A DNA stretch of 33,606 nt, taken from assembly GCA_002686465.1 (NCBI GenBank), contig NZCP01000044.1, positions 1-33,606 on the forward strand, written 5' to 3'. A program made the translations under genes and the position numbers. The stretch comes from Candidatus Woesebacteria bacterium (GTDB lineage Bacteria > Patescibacteriota > Microgenomatia > UBA8517 > UBA10165). The notes under the pieces are model-generated. The model saw only the letters and a list, made by a program, of their open reading frames with translations. It made no database searches and was not told the origin of the DNA. This document shows positions 16,888-24,096 of this stretch, piece by piece. Every line of letters starts with the position of its first letter. The stretch's first letter is position 1.

Positions 16888-16914
16888 TTAGCAGTCTAGC
16901 ATACTGACTGCTAG
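16888..16914. promoter_or_regulatory. CIRCE-like operator over the lon promoter
   Basis: TTAGCAGTC (16888-16896), nine bases, GACTGCTAG (16906-16914). The HrcA operator CIRCE is TTAGCACTC-N9-GAGTGCTAA. The arm length and N9 spacing match; one base in each arm is exchanged symmetrically (C to G and its partner G to C), and the last base differs. It overlaps the lon -10 box. Confidence 0.65.
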
Positions 16915-16922
16915 GGTGTCAA
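16893..16922 (-). promoter_or_regulatory. lon promoter
   Basis: Minus strand: TTGACA (16917-16922, perfect), 18-base spacer, TAGACT (16893-16898, 4/6). The predicted start is near 16886, about 11 bases before the chosen ATG. Confidence 0.6.
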
Positions 16923-16930
16923 GCGGTTTT

Positions 16931-17671
16931 TTACTCATGTATCACAACTCTAGTTCCGGGGTTATCACCAGATGCACGAATCATATTCGTCCCCTCTGGA
17001 GTCACAGGGTTAGCCCAATAGTACAATTTCTCAGCCATCGGAGTCGGCAAGTTCACACAACCGTGACTCCTTTGTGTCCCAAAATCTTCATGCCAATAAG
17101 TACCATGAAGACTATACCCCCGCATTCCAGCGATCTCAGCATTTTCAAAAAACATAACATACGGAACATTGGGCAAATAATAATAGTAACTACCCTCACC
17201 ACCTTCCATTTTAGTCGCACGAAACTTAGACCAGATTCGGAACTCACCAGTCGGTGTAGGTGTATGTGGAAGTCCAGAAGATATAGACGTTGTAAGCAAA
17301 ACCTTATCTCCCTCACGAGCCATCAGCTTTTGATCCGAAAGGTCCACTTCAATCCAACGTTCTTCTCCTGATGCCACACCAAGAACAAAACTACTATCGC
17401 TTTCCGCCTTAAGTGAAGATGGTATTTGAGAGGGGACATCAATCTCTTCTCCCTCAAAAAATGCCGTCTTTTCCCCTTCTTGGAAAAGACCTGAAAATTC
17501 CTGGATTGTGCACCCGCTATAAGCAAGCTCTCCTTCAACATCTTGGGTCGTATGCCAGACAATAAAACCCGCAAAAAGAATCGCTACGGGGAGAATAAGT
17601 AAAAAAAGATTATTTGAGGCAGAAGACCGGGATGTTCTAACTTTGGGCACTACCCTAATGCTAACGCGCAA
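16931..17671 (-). CDS. L,D-transpeptidase (YkuD domain), membrane-anchored
   Basis: A 246-residue peptidoglycan cross-linking enzyme forming 3-3 links or attaching proteins to stem peptides outside the membrane. A signal anchor (21-40) and a linker of about 65 residues precede the YkuD catalytic domain (about 105-245). The catalytic motif is complete: His189 in SLHGTYWHEDFG, then SHGC at 202-205 with Cys205 and N207. TPTGEFRIWSK is the conserved strand before it. Its ATG at 17671 overlaps the end of uppP by 11 bases, so it is the last gene of the envelope operon. The lon promoter begins 8 bases after its stop. Confidence 0.93.
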   Translation of the reverse strand: MRVSIRVVPKVRTSRSSASNNLFLLILPVAILFAGFIVWHTTQDVEGELAYSGCTIQEFSGLFQEGEKTAFFEGEEIDVPSQIPSSLKAESDSSFVLGVASGEERWIEVDLSDQKLMAREGDKVLLTTSISSGLPHTPTPTGEFRIWSKFRATKMEGGEGSYYYYLPNVPYVMFFENAEIAGMRGYSLHGTYWHEDFGTQRSHGCVNLPTPMAEKLYYWANPVTPEGTNMIRASGDNPGTRVVIHE

Positions 17672-18425
17672 GCACCAATGTTGTCAATCCTGCAACCCAA
17701 CAATAAATAGCAAATATGCGAAATCGACGTTCCCGCAAAAGTTTCATCAGGATACCTATCGAAATATAGCCCACAACAAGGGCAGCCAACCAACCCGCAA
17801 AATAGCTAGAATAGCTAATACTACTTCCCGCATAATCAGTAAGCTGTAGTAGGATTGCCCCGCCTACTGCAGGAATAGATAGAAGGAAAGAAAAGGTTGC
17901 TGCCTCCGTCCTTGAAATTCCACAAAAGACCCCAGCAAAAATTGTGGATCCGGATCGGGAAATACCTGGAATGATAGCCAAAGCTTGAAAGACACCAACA
18001 ATCATTGCATCTTTCCATTTTAACTTCCCTTTGGATTTTGACTTTTCACTTTTCACTTTCAATTTTTTCCCATCTACTAGCCAATTCATTACTCCTGTAA
18101 AAAGAAGCGCTATGGCAACTAAGCGTGGATTTAAAAAAAGTGCCTCAAAGAAGTCTTTAAAGAAAAACCCTGCCAAACCCGCCGGAATACTACCAAGTAT
18201 TAATAGTATAATCATGCGGCTGTTCAAGCTAAGGATATTCTTCCTAAAATATACAACCACAGCCAATAGGGTCCCTCCATGGAGTATTACATCAAACAGT
18301 ACCCCAGGCTGAGAAAAGTTTGGAAGTAAACTTTGTGCGATTACTAAATGCCCAGATGAAGAAACTGGTAAAAACTCTGTTAGACCTTGGATAATCCCCA
18401 GAAATATGGCTTGCAAAAGGTCCAC
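17661..18425 (-). CDS. uppP: undecaprenyl-diphosphatase UppP (BacA)
   Basis: A 254-residue polytopic membrane enzyme that dephosphorylates undecaprenyl pyrophosphate to recycle the lipid carrier of peptidoglycan and glycan synthesis. The two catalytic blocks are visible: GIIQGLTEFLPVSSSGHL near the N-terminus and PGISRSGSTIFAG in the middle. I chose the GTG at 18425 (VDLLQAIFLG...), 13 bases after the sortase stop; a longer reading from 18464 overlaps the sortase gene. There is no clear Shine-Dalgarno, so coupling is likely. A Lys/Ser-rich stretch between helices (about 129-143) looks like a cytoplasmic loop. It lies between sortase and L,D-transpeptidase. Confidence 0.95.
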   Translation of the reverse strand: MDLLQAIFLGIIQGLTEFLPVSSSGHLVIAQSLLPNFSQPGVLFDVILHGGTLLAVVVYFRKNILSLNSRMIILLILGSIPAGLAGFFFKDFFEALFLNPRLVAIALLFTGVMNWLVDGKKLKVKSEKSKSKGKLKWKDAMIVGVFQALAIIPGISRSGSTIFAGVFCGISRTEAATFSFLLSIPAVGGAILLQLTDYAGSSISYSSYFAGWLAALVVGYISIGILMKLLRERRFRIFAIYCWVAGLTTLVLAR

Positions 18426-18438
18426 CGTAAAAATAAGT

Positions 18439-19215
18439 TTACAGCACTGGCTCTGCAACCACAATTGATCTCTTCCACGTCGTTCCTGGTGGCCAACAAG
18501 TTTGCAAAATTAGACGCTGTGACCCTTCTTTTGCATTAACAAGCCAGGAAATATCATCTGCGTCTACAACATGCTTTTCAGAAACCCTGTACTTGTAAAG
18601 TTTGTCCAAGAAGAAGATATAGATCTCATCATTATCCTCTGGAGAGAGCTCACGGAGAAGATAAAAAACAGCATTATATTGACTAATATTCCAAGGGGTA
18701 TTAGTTGAGTGGGCGAAAAGATAAGTTCCTCCTTCTGCCCCAGGAAAAGAAGACCCAGCTGCATGCGCAACACCTTCTGATAACGCATCCATATAGGCAT
18801 CTTGATCTCCCGGATCAACGTTTTCCAAAATTTTCGCCTTAGCACCAATCTTCGGGATGTAGACAGAGAAATTTGTATCAGAAATACCCCATTCTTGTGC
18901 AAGCCTTTGGGCAATTTCTCTATCCCGATCTTTTGAGTCTGCTAATACTTGGTCTACGAGCACCTGGTCTTCTTGGTGTGATCCACCCATCATCTGTTCC
19001 CACCTAAACGAAAGCTCTGCTGATACAATTGGGCGAAATGTAAAGATCAATCCAGCAAGTCCGGCAACAATAAACGCAGATCCAATTACACTCGCAAGCC
19101 GGCCAGTCCTAATTTTATCTATCCAAGACCTAGCAATCTCCTGGCTCGAGACAACAACCTCACCACGTTGGTTTTGCCATCCCGCATCATAGACAACACC
19201 ATGCCCTCTAATCAT
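18439..19215 (-). CDS. sortase (class C/D/E-like transpeptidase)
   Basis: A 258-residue membrane-anchored cysteine transpeptidase that cleaves LPxTG-like signals and joins the protein to an envelope nucleophile. A cytoplasmic N-terminus is followed by one helix (about 41-61) and the sortase barrel with GAKAKIL near 124-130, His169 in TYLFAHST, Cys240 in LILQTC (the TLxTC motif) and Arg249 in WKRSIVV. The ATG at 19215 is preceded by GGAG at a good distance and overlaps the end of the GT-C gene by 8 bases. The longer form from 19272 lacks such a site. Two candidate substrates, LPEAG (23233-23865) and LPETG (24097-24507), are nearby. The class cannot be fixed by eye. Confidence 0.9.
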   Translation of the reverse strand: MIRGHGVVYDAGWQNQRGEVVVSSQEIARSWIDKIRTGRLASVIGSAFIVAGLAGLIFTFRPIVSAELSFRWEQMMGGSHQEDQVLVDQVLADSKDRDREIAQRLAQEWGISDTNFSVYIPKIGAKAKILENVDPGDQDAYMDALSEGVAHAAGSSFPGAEGGTYLFAHSTNTPWNISQYNAVFYLLRELSPEDNDEIYIFFLDKLYKYRVSEKHVVDADDISWLVNAKEGSQRLILQTCWPPGTTWKRSIVVAEPVL

Positions 19216-22144
19216 TTTTTCTCCGTAGTACCAATAGTAGTAGAAATCCGCCAGCCAGAATGAAACCTGCATATTCTAGGAGTTGCGGCCAGAAAATTAT
19301 CCTAATCTTACCACCCTCCCCCAATACCCACCCATTGGCCCAATTATTAACCAATACATGCTCATTAATCTTTTTTGGAATGAAACCATCCCATGTAAAA
19401 GCAATCCAACCTTTATGATACGCTTGTGATAAAACTAGTGTGGAATTTTCTTTTACTTCTATTTCGTAGTAGCTAGAATTAGGGTGATAAACATTGCCAG
19501 CCTCATGATAAATCGCCTCGCTCTGAGAATCACCACTGCGTAGAGCTAGCCCAACAAGAAACTGATAAGGAATCGGGTTGACCGTGACTTTTCCCACCTC
19601 ATTAACTGCTTTCTCGTCTCCAATCGATACATTGTCAAAATGTAAAGTGTATCCTAACCCATCCTCTTCCATTGGTGGCTGAACAAAATATGATGTAAAC
19701 ATCTTTGGACCTTTTGGCAAATATGTCTCTAGGTCTGCTCTCTGTGAGTTCAAATTCTCCATCCAAAGAAGAATAGGTCTTCCTGAAATATTTTTGCTCT
19801 CGACGTTTATAAGATAGGCAAATTTGTGGGGTAGATTTGGTAAGAAAAATGATTTTTCGCCACCTGCCTTTGAGGCATCATTTAACTCAGCACTGAAATA
19901 GCCATACACTTTAGGTACCTTAACTTGCAGCTCCCATCCGTCAAAATATATCTCCGGGTCTTTGTATTCAATCCCGCCTAGGTCACTTGGGTCAACCCAA
20001 ACCAATTGCTCTTGCCAACCTAAAGGAACGTCTAAGTGATATCCAGCCAAGTTTTCTGGAATAGTTTTCTTGAAAAGAAAATGATCATCTTTATCCTCAA
20101 TTTCGAATTCCAAATCCTCCTGTGTCTTACCAGTAAAAAGTGATCGGAAAGGATAGTAAGTAGTGGTAGGTAGTTGGTAGTGAGTAGTTGGATTAGAAAT
20201 GTATCCCCCACTTCCCTCAAATCCCACATCATAGTTATTCCATTTATATGCCGGTTCGATAACCGGAAGGTTTTCTGCCAAGAAAACAAAGTCACGAAGA
20301 GGTGTTTCAAGATCAACCTCATAAATTCTAATATGGCCAAATTCTTGAGAGAGGCTCACTTTGTTTGATTGAACTAGCATATCGGATAGTTCATCAAGAT
20401 AGGTAGTCTTTGCAGAGGAAGGATTAATGACACTTTCATCAACTAACAGCCATTGAATTTGATATTTTTCCAGAACGTTTTCAAATAAAGAAAGATTTTT
20501 GGAGTAGGTGGCGTACGAAATCTCCCAATAATAATTTTCATTGTAAGAAGACCAACGGTCAAATTCACGATCTAGTATTGGCTGACGTATTCCAAACCAT
20601 CTAAAACCGGCTCCCTCGTAACCCCATGTATGATATACCCAACCCCAAAAAGTGTGAACTGGAAACGGAGCCACTCTGCCGAACTCTTCTTTTTTTTCAA
20701 ACCTTTCAAATACACTAAAGTATTCCCTCGGAATCTCGGCCTTCATCGTAGAGCTCATTAAATTGCCAGAAAATGCTGGAAGCATATAGTAAAAAAGAGC
20801 AGCTAGAATAATAAATGGCACACAAAACACAACAAGTTTTCGTCTTCCTAACTTTTTGACCAAAAAGTTCAATGCTATAGCAAAATAAACCGCGTAAGAA
20901 AACATCAATAAAATAGAAAACTTTGTAAATGGGAAACGTAAAACCTCTCTAAAAAGGGGCGAGCTTTCTCGTAAAGAATGGAACAAACTACTGATGCCAG
21001 GAACATTATTGGAAATTGCAAGGAATGAAATTATGAAAACAGGTAAAACTGCAAGGCCATGTTTCCTTTTCTTTAGAAGAGAAAGGATAAGTCCAAAAAC
21101 CACAAGCAAGAAGACAGCATGCCCAACTAAAAGAACAGCCGGAGTTTGGAGATGAGAATCCCATTCGTCAAATAGATCAACAAACTCACCTCGCTCCGCG
21201 TCATAATCTCCCCAATCAAACAAAAAGTTCTTGAGAAGCGCTGTATCGGCAATAGTGCCAAACTTTTTTCCTGTCAGAAAGGCTTTGTCTGAAAATTGCG
21301 AGTGTATCTTAGACAGGCCAATATCCTGTCCGTTATTGACTACAAAGTAAACACTTGGCAACAGCCAAAAACTGTTAAGTGCTATAGTTGTCAGAACTAT
21401 CAACAGTCCACGATAAATATTCTTCTTTATCCTCCAAAAAGTTAAGACTCCAACGTACAGTAGCAAACCAATAAAATAAGCAAAGAAAAGTGTTGGCGTA
21501 TGTGCAATAGAGGTCGAGAAAACGGTTACAATAGAAAAAAGAAGTAAGTTTTTCTTCTTACCATCATTGATATATTGTGTGGCAAACAAAAATAACCAAG
21601 GGAGGGTAGCAAAATGGGTTGCAAACATCTCCAAAGGCACATAGTAGTGCTGCAAGACCCCAAGATTTAAAAAATAGACGAGAGATCCACCAAATGAGAC
21701 TATTTGTCGACGAGAAGTCGGGACAAACTGGAAGACTACTCTCTCTAGGAAAAAGTAAACTCCCAAAGTACCAAATATGATTGTTAAGAAAAAGTAGAAA
21801 TAGCGAAGGAAGGGATCTGATGAAAAAAGCGAGAGGAGATAGTAAAGAATTATCCTTGGCAGTTCGCTAGCATGGGCTTGTGATGCAACTGCACCAAGAC
21901 CTTGGTGTTCTTGCCAAACACCGAAGAAAATACGTTTAAAATAAAGTCCGAAATTAAACTCAGGATGCAGCGTGTCCCAACCAGAAAGCCAAGTTCCTGG
22001 TTGATAGTTAGTCCATGCCAAAAGAACACCGACAAGGGCCAAGGCCAGAACAAAACCTTTGCCTCTGATCTCACTCCATAACAACGGCAGCAATTTGGCG
22101 ACTAGTTTTTGTAAAGCTAACACAATTGTTTCCTTTGAAAACAA
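19208..22144 (-). CDS. large GT-C-like polytopic membrane protein
   Basis: A 978-residue protein. The first 470 residues hold about a dozen membrane helices; the following region of about 475 residues is extracytoplasmic, with repeated beta-rich segments (lectin-like in look), and a final helix (about 953-971) is followed by RRKND. After helix 1 the loop has SGWDTLHPEFNFGLYFKR, with an acidic residue in the place where GT-C glycosyltransferases carry theirs. This suggests transfer of lipid-linked sugars to an exported acceptor, but the substrate is unknown and the call rests on topology. The ATG at 22144 is three bases after the previous stop, with AAAGGAAAC upstream. It is third in the envelope operon, before sortase. 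Confidence 0.72.
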   Translation of the reverse strand: MFSKETIVLALQKLVAKLLPLLWSEIRGKGFVLALALVGVLLAWTNYQPGTWLSGWDTLHPEFNFGLYFKRIFFGVWQEHQGLGAVASQAHASELPRIILYYLLSLFSSDPFLRYFYFFLTIIFGTLGVYFFLERVVFQFVPTSRRQIVSFGGSLVYFLNLGVLQHYYVPLEMFATHFATLPWLFLFATQYINDGKKKNLLLFSIVTVFSTSIAHTPTLFFAYFIGLLLYVGVLTFWRIKKNIYRGLLIVLTTIALNSFWLLPSVYFVVNNGQDIGLSKIHSQFSDKAFLTGKKFGTIADTALLKNFLFDWGDYDAERGEFVDLFDEWDSHLQTPAVLLVGHAVFLLVVFGLILSLLKKRKHGLAVLPVFIISFLAISNNVPGISSLFHSLRESSPLFREVLRFPFTKFSILLMFSYAVYFAIALNFLVKKLGRRKLVVFCVPFIILAALFYYMLPAFSGNLMSSTMKAEIPREYFSVFERFEKKEEFGRVAPFPVHTFWGWVYHTWGYEGAGFRWFGIRQPILDREFDRWSSYNENYYWEISYATYSKNLSLFENVLEKYQIQWLLVDESVINPSSAKTTYLDELSDMLVQSNKVSLSQEFGHIRIYEVDLETPLRDFVFLAENLPVIEPAYKWNNYDVGFEGSGGYISNPTTHYQLPTTTYYPFRSLFTGKTQEDLEFEIEDKDDHFLFKKTIPENLAGYHLDVPLGWQEQLVWVDPSDLGGIEYKDPEIYFDGWELQVKVPKVYGYFSAELNDASKAGGEKSFFLPNLPHKFAYLINVESKNISGRPILLWMENLNSQRADLETYLPKGPKMFTSYFVQPPMEEDGLGYTLHFDNVSIGDEKAVNEVGKVTVNPIPYQFLVGLALRSGDSQSEAIYHEAGNVYHPNSSYYEIEVKENSTLVLSQAYHKGWIAFTWDGFIPKKINEHVLVNNWANGWVLGEGGKIRIIFWPQLLEYAGFILAGGFLLLLVLRRKND

Positions 22145-22147
22145 AAA

Positions 22148-23122
22148 CTAGTTTCGCCAGTTGCTGTAAACCTCTTCCCAGTCTTGTGTGCGATCTCCTT
22201 CTCGACCCTGAATTTGCCTAAGAACTGACAAAGCGTGGGTGTTAGTATCATAGTAGACCACAGTCAATTGGGCACATCCTTCTGCTCCACAATTCGTATC
22301 GCCGGAGTGACTCACCTCGACCTTTTCTAAGAACTGGTTCTGTGACACAAAGGCAATATTTGGCCTTTTCTTATCAGGAGGATAGACCGAAGCTTCAACA
22401 TGTCCAGCTACGTAGTTACTCAAGCTAACGGTTGTATTTCGATCTGTACCTTGCTTCCCATCCGGATACAACCCTCTTGAAACAAAAAGATAGTTATTGT
22501 TTTCGGCATACGGCAACTTAACCACTTTATCGCGAAGTTCAAGATCCATCTGGCCACCCGAGATCACAACAAATCCGCCTTCTGGTAAGTTTATAGAAGC
22601 ATCTGGACTATTAATAATTCCAGATCTATCTTTGTCGAACAAACCTCCTGGTTCGGCAAGAAAAGCTTCTGTACCTTTACTAATGGTGTTCTCAAAGATC
22701 TTGTCATTGCCTGTAAGAACTTCAACAAGCTTAGCAACTTCAACAACACTTCGATCTACCTGATCTGGAATGTCACCTTTAATCCTAACCTCCTGTCCTT
22801 CTGCAACCATCACCGAGACTACTTTTACCTCTGGTTTCTCGACTACAAGTGAAGCTTTTCTCTCAACTACAACCTCCCTGGGCTTCTCTTCGACTGCAGC
22901 TTCGGCTCTCTTCACACGGTCTACCCTGGCTGCTGCCATAGCTTCATGGGCTTCGCGCGGCAGATACGGATATCGACTCGCCCAGTAACTAACAGTTGTA
23001 GGATCCTCATCCTCGCCAGCATGAGCTCGAGGAACTTCTAACTTCCCCAAGGCTGCAGTTGCACCAAGACCAACCAAAAACGCTCTCCTGGTTAACTTTC
23101 CTAAAATATTTTCTTTTGCCAT
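22148..23122 (-). CDS. exported protein with twin-arginine signal, function unknown
   Basis: A 324-residue protein. The N-terminus has a twin-arginine signal (TRRAFLVGLG, Arg12-Arg13, then an Ala/Gly/Leu core and an AHA cleavage-like site at 33-35). A charged Val/Glu/Lys-rich helix-like region (about 60-120) and a C-terminal beta-rich part with NAFVSQNQFLE-like strands and a CGAEGC pair (about 281-286) follow. I recognise no family. The start is fixed by a full Shine-Dalgarno AAGGAGGTGA (23128-23137) ahead of the ATG. It lies between the LPEAG protein and the GT-C protein, with a large hairpin pair in front. A Tat signal implies export of a folded or cofactor-bearing protein; no tat genes are in the window. 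Confidence 0.7.
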   Translation of the reverse strand: MAKENILGKLTRRAFLVGLGATAALGKLEVPRAHAGEDEDPTTVSYWASRYPYLPREAHEAMAAARVDRVKRAEAAVEEKPREVVVERKASLVVEKPEVKVVSVMVAEGQEVRIKGDIPDQVDRSVVEVAKLVEVLTGNDKIFENTISKGTEAFLAEPGGLFDKDRSGIINSPDASINLPEGGFVVISGGQMDLELRDKVVKLPYAENNNYLFVSRGLYPDGKQGTDRNTTVSLSNYVAGHVEASVYPPDKKRPNIAFVSQNQFLEKVEVSHSGDTNCGAEGCAQLTVVYYDTNTHALSVLRQIQGREGDRTQDWEEVYSNWRN

Positions 23123-23127
23123 CTATC

Positions 23128-23137
23128 TCACCTCCTT
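23128..23137 (-). promoter_or_regulatory. full-length Shine-Dalgarno of the Tat-signal gene
   Basis: AAGGAGGTGA on the minus strand, a 10-base match to the 16S anti-Shine-Dalgarno, 5 bases before the ATG. It is the strongest such site in the window. Confidence 0.85.
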
Positions 23138-23140
23138 CAA

Positions 23141-23228
23141 GGTCGCCTCTGGCGACCGCAGTCCGCCGATAATCGCCCCTCAAGGCGTGTACGAATAGTA
23201 CGAGAAGCCTTGAGGCAAGATTGGGCGG
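23141..23228 (-). other. two-hairpin structured intergenic element
   Basis: Hairpin 1 (23163-23228) pairs CCGCC/GGCGG, AATC/GATT and CCTCAAGGC/GCCTTGAGG, 18 pairs in three blocks separated by 3-base internal loops (and one single base). Hairpin 2 (23141-23157) is GGTCGCC/GGCGACC with a 3-base loop. They fill the space between the stop of the LPEAG gene and the Shine-Dalgarno of the Tat-signal gene. There is no T tract, so RNA processing or differential expression inside the operon is more likely than termination. Confidence 0.65.
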
Positions 23229-23232
23229 GACA

Positions 23233-23865
23233 CTATCGTATTCTAAACCTTACCAAGTACATACCGATAGCCAAAACAAAAAGTGATCCAAATGCGATTA
23301 GCCAGTTCTCTGCTCCTGCTTCGGGGAGAGCTTTGGGCTCTACTTTTTTACCAACTTTCTTCTCAAGGCAAACTTGTGATGTATCACGATCATGATTATC
23401 TCCAGATCTTACCTCGGCCGTATTAACAATACAAATAAGGCTTTTGTCCGAGGGTAGCGCATCCTGGGATACTTTAACTTTTATCTCTCGCTCCTCTGAT
23501 TTTCCAACCCCCAAGTCTTTAATTTCAAACGAAGTACTACCAGAAACCAAGGTTAGTTGGGACGGAAGACTGTCGGTAACGTCAACCTTATCAAGGTTAT
23601 CATCCCCCACATTTTTTATTTTTAATCTGAAAGTGATCTCATCACCTGGAGCAAACTTGTGAGATGTGATACCGAGGTTGTCAACAAACTTTCTTCCTTG
23701 GGAATCCCAAACCTCTTTATCTATTTGAAGCTCTCCTGTTTTAACACAAACTTCTCCACCACCATATTGGGCTTCACAACGAACTGCGGCTTGGGTAGTT
23801 TTGGGAAGGAGTAAGAAAAAGCTCGCTAGTGTACTAAATACTACTATTTTTAACCATTTGTTCAT
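23233..23865 (-). CDS. surface protein with DUF11-like domain and LPEAG sorting signal
   Basis: A 210-residue exported protein. A Sec signal peptide (1-26, ending TTQA|A) is followed by a beta-sandwich of the conserved-repeat/DUF11 type (about 65-140; FRLKIKNVGDDNLDKVDVTD is the usual motif). The C-terminal sorting signal has LPEAG (180-184), a helix (188-204) and the tail RFRIR. Four Cys residues (30, 40, 135, 156) could form disulfides. I chose the ATG at 23865; the form from 23958 would begin upstream of the promoter. It is first in the envelope operon that also encodes the sortase, and its promoter diverges from that of the LPETG gene. Confidence 0.85.
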   Translation of the reverse strand: MNKWLKIVVFSTLASFFLLLPKTTQAAVRCEAQYGGGEVCVKTGELQIDKEVWDSQGRKFVDNLGITSHKFAPGDEITFRLKIKNVGDDNLDKVDVTDSLPSQLTLVSGSTSFEIKDLGVGKSEEREIKVKVSQDALPSDKSLICIVNTAEVRSGDNHDRDTSQVCLEKKVGKKVEPKALPEAGAENWLIAFGSLFVLAIGMYLVRFRIR

Positions 23866-23902
23866 ACTCAATAAAAAAGCCCATCGGGTGACAGGCACTG
23901 AT

Positions 23903-23931
23903 ATCTTAGAGGATAGGTATAGCTTTGTCAA
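23903..23931 (-). promoter_or_regulatory. promoter of the envelope/sortase operon
   Basis: Minus strand: TTGACA (23926-23931, perfect), 17-base spacer, TAAGAT (23903-23908, 4/6). The leader then contains GCC...GGGC (23879-23896) followed by six T (23873-23878), a weak attenuator-like hairpin just before the start codon. Confidence 0.65.
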
Positions 23932-23966
23932 GAAGTCTATATAGTACTGAGCTTGCAAGCTTGCTA

Positions 23967-23994
23967 TTGCAATTTGGAGAAAAAGGTATATAAT
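23967..23994 (+). promoter_or_regulatory. promoter of the LPETG gene
   Basis: TTGCAA (23967-23972, 4/6), 16-base spacer, TATAAT (23989-23994, perfect). The predicted start is near 24001, so the transcript begins with the first hairpin of the array. A 12-bp palindrome AGCTTGCAAGCT (23950-23961) lies between this promoter and the divergent one. Confidence 0.7.
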
Positions 23995-24004
23995 GCCCCA
24001 TAAC

Positions 24005-24089
24005 TAATCACGAAACGTGATTAAGCTAGTTTCCAAAGGAAACTGAACTAATCTCCAAAGAGGAGATTAAGATAATCGTAAGCGCGATT
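24005..24089 (+). other. tandem array of four hairpins forming the 5' leader of the LPETG gene
   Basis: Four stem-loops follow each other at 22-, 22- and 24-base steps: 24005-24023 (TAATCACG/CGTGATTA, loop AAA), 24027-24045 (TAGTTTCC/GGAAACTG, loop AAA), 24049-24069 (TAATCTCC/GGAGATTA, loop AAAGA) and 24074-24089 (AATCGT/GCGATT, loop AAGC). The linkers are AGC, AAC and AGAT-like. Outer stem bases and the A-rich loops are conserved while the inner stem bases change on both sides together, as expected for selected RNA structure. The array fills the whole leader from the predicted transcription start to 7 bases before the ATG. Confidence 0.85.
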
Positions 24090-24096
24090 TGAAAAA

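Noticed and set aside
17053..17574. Two further minus-strand frames inside the L,D-transpeptidase gene
   Set aside because: They are other-frame shadows of a gene with a complete catalytic motif and have no ribosome sites or family features.
24061..24066. AGGAGA in hairpin 3 as the Shine-Dalgarno of the LPETG gene
   Set aside because: It is about 30 bases before the only possible ATG and is paired in the hairpin; a stop (TAA at 24079) blocks any upstream in-frame start.
24005..24089. CRISPR-like array
   Set aside because: The units are 22-24 bases in all, the variable part lies inside the stems and pairs with itself, and no spacers or cas genes are present.
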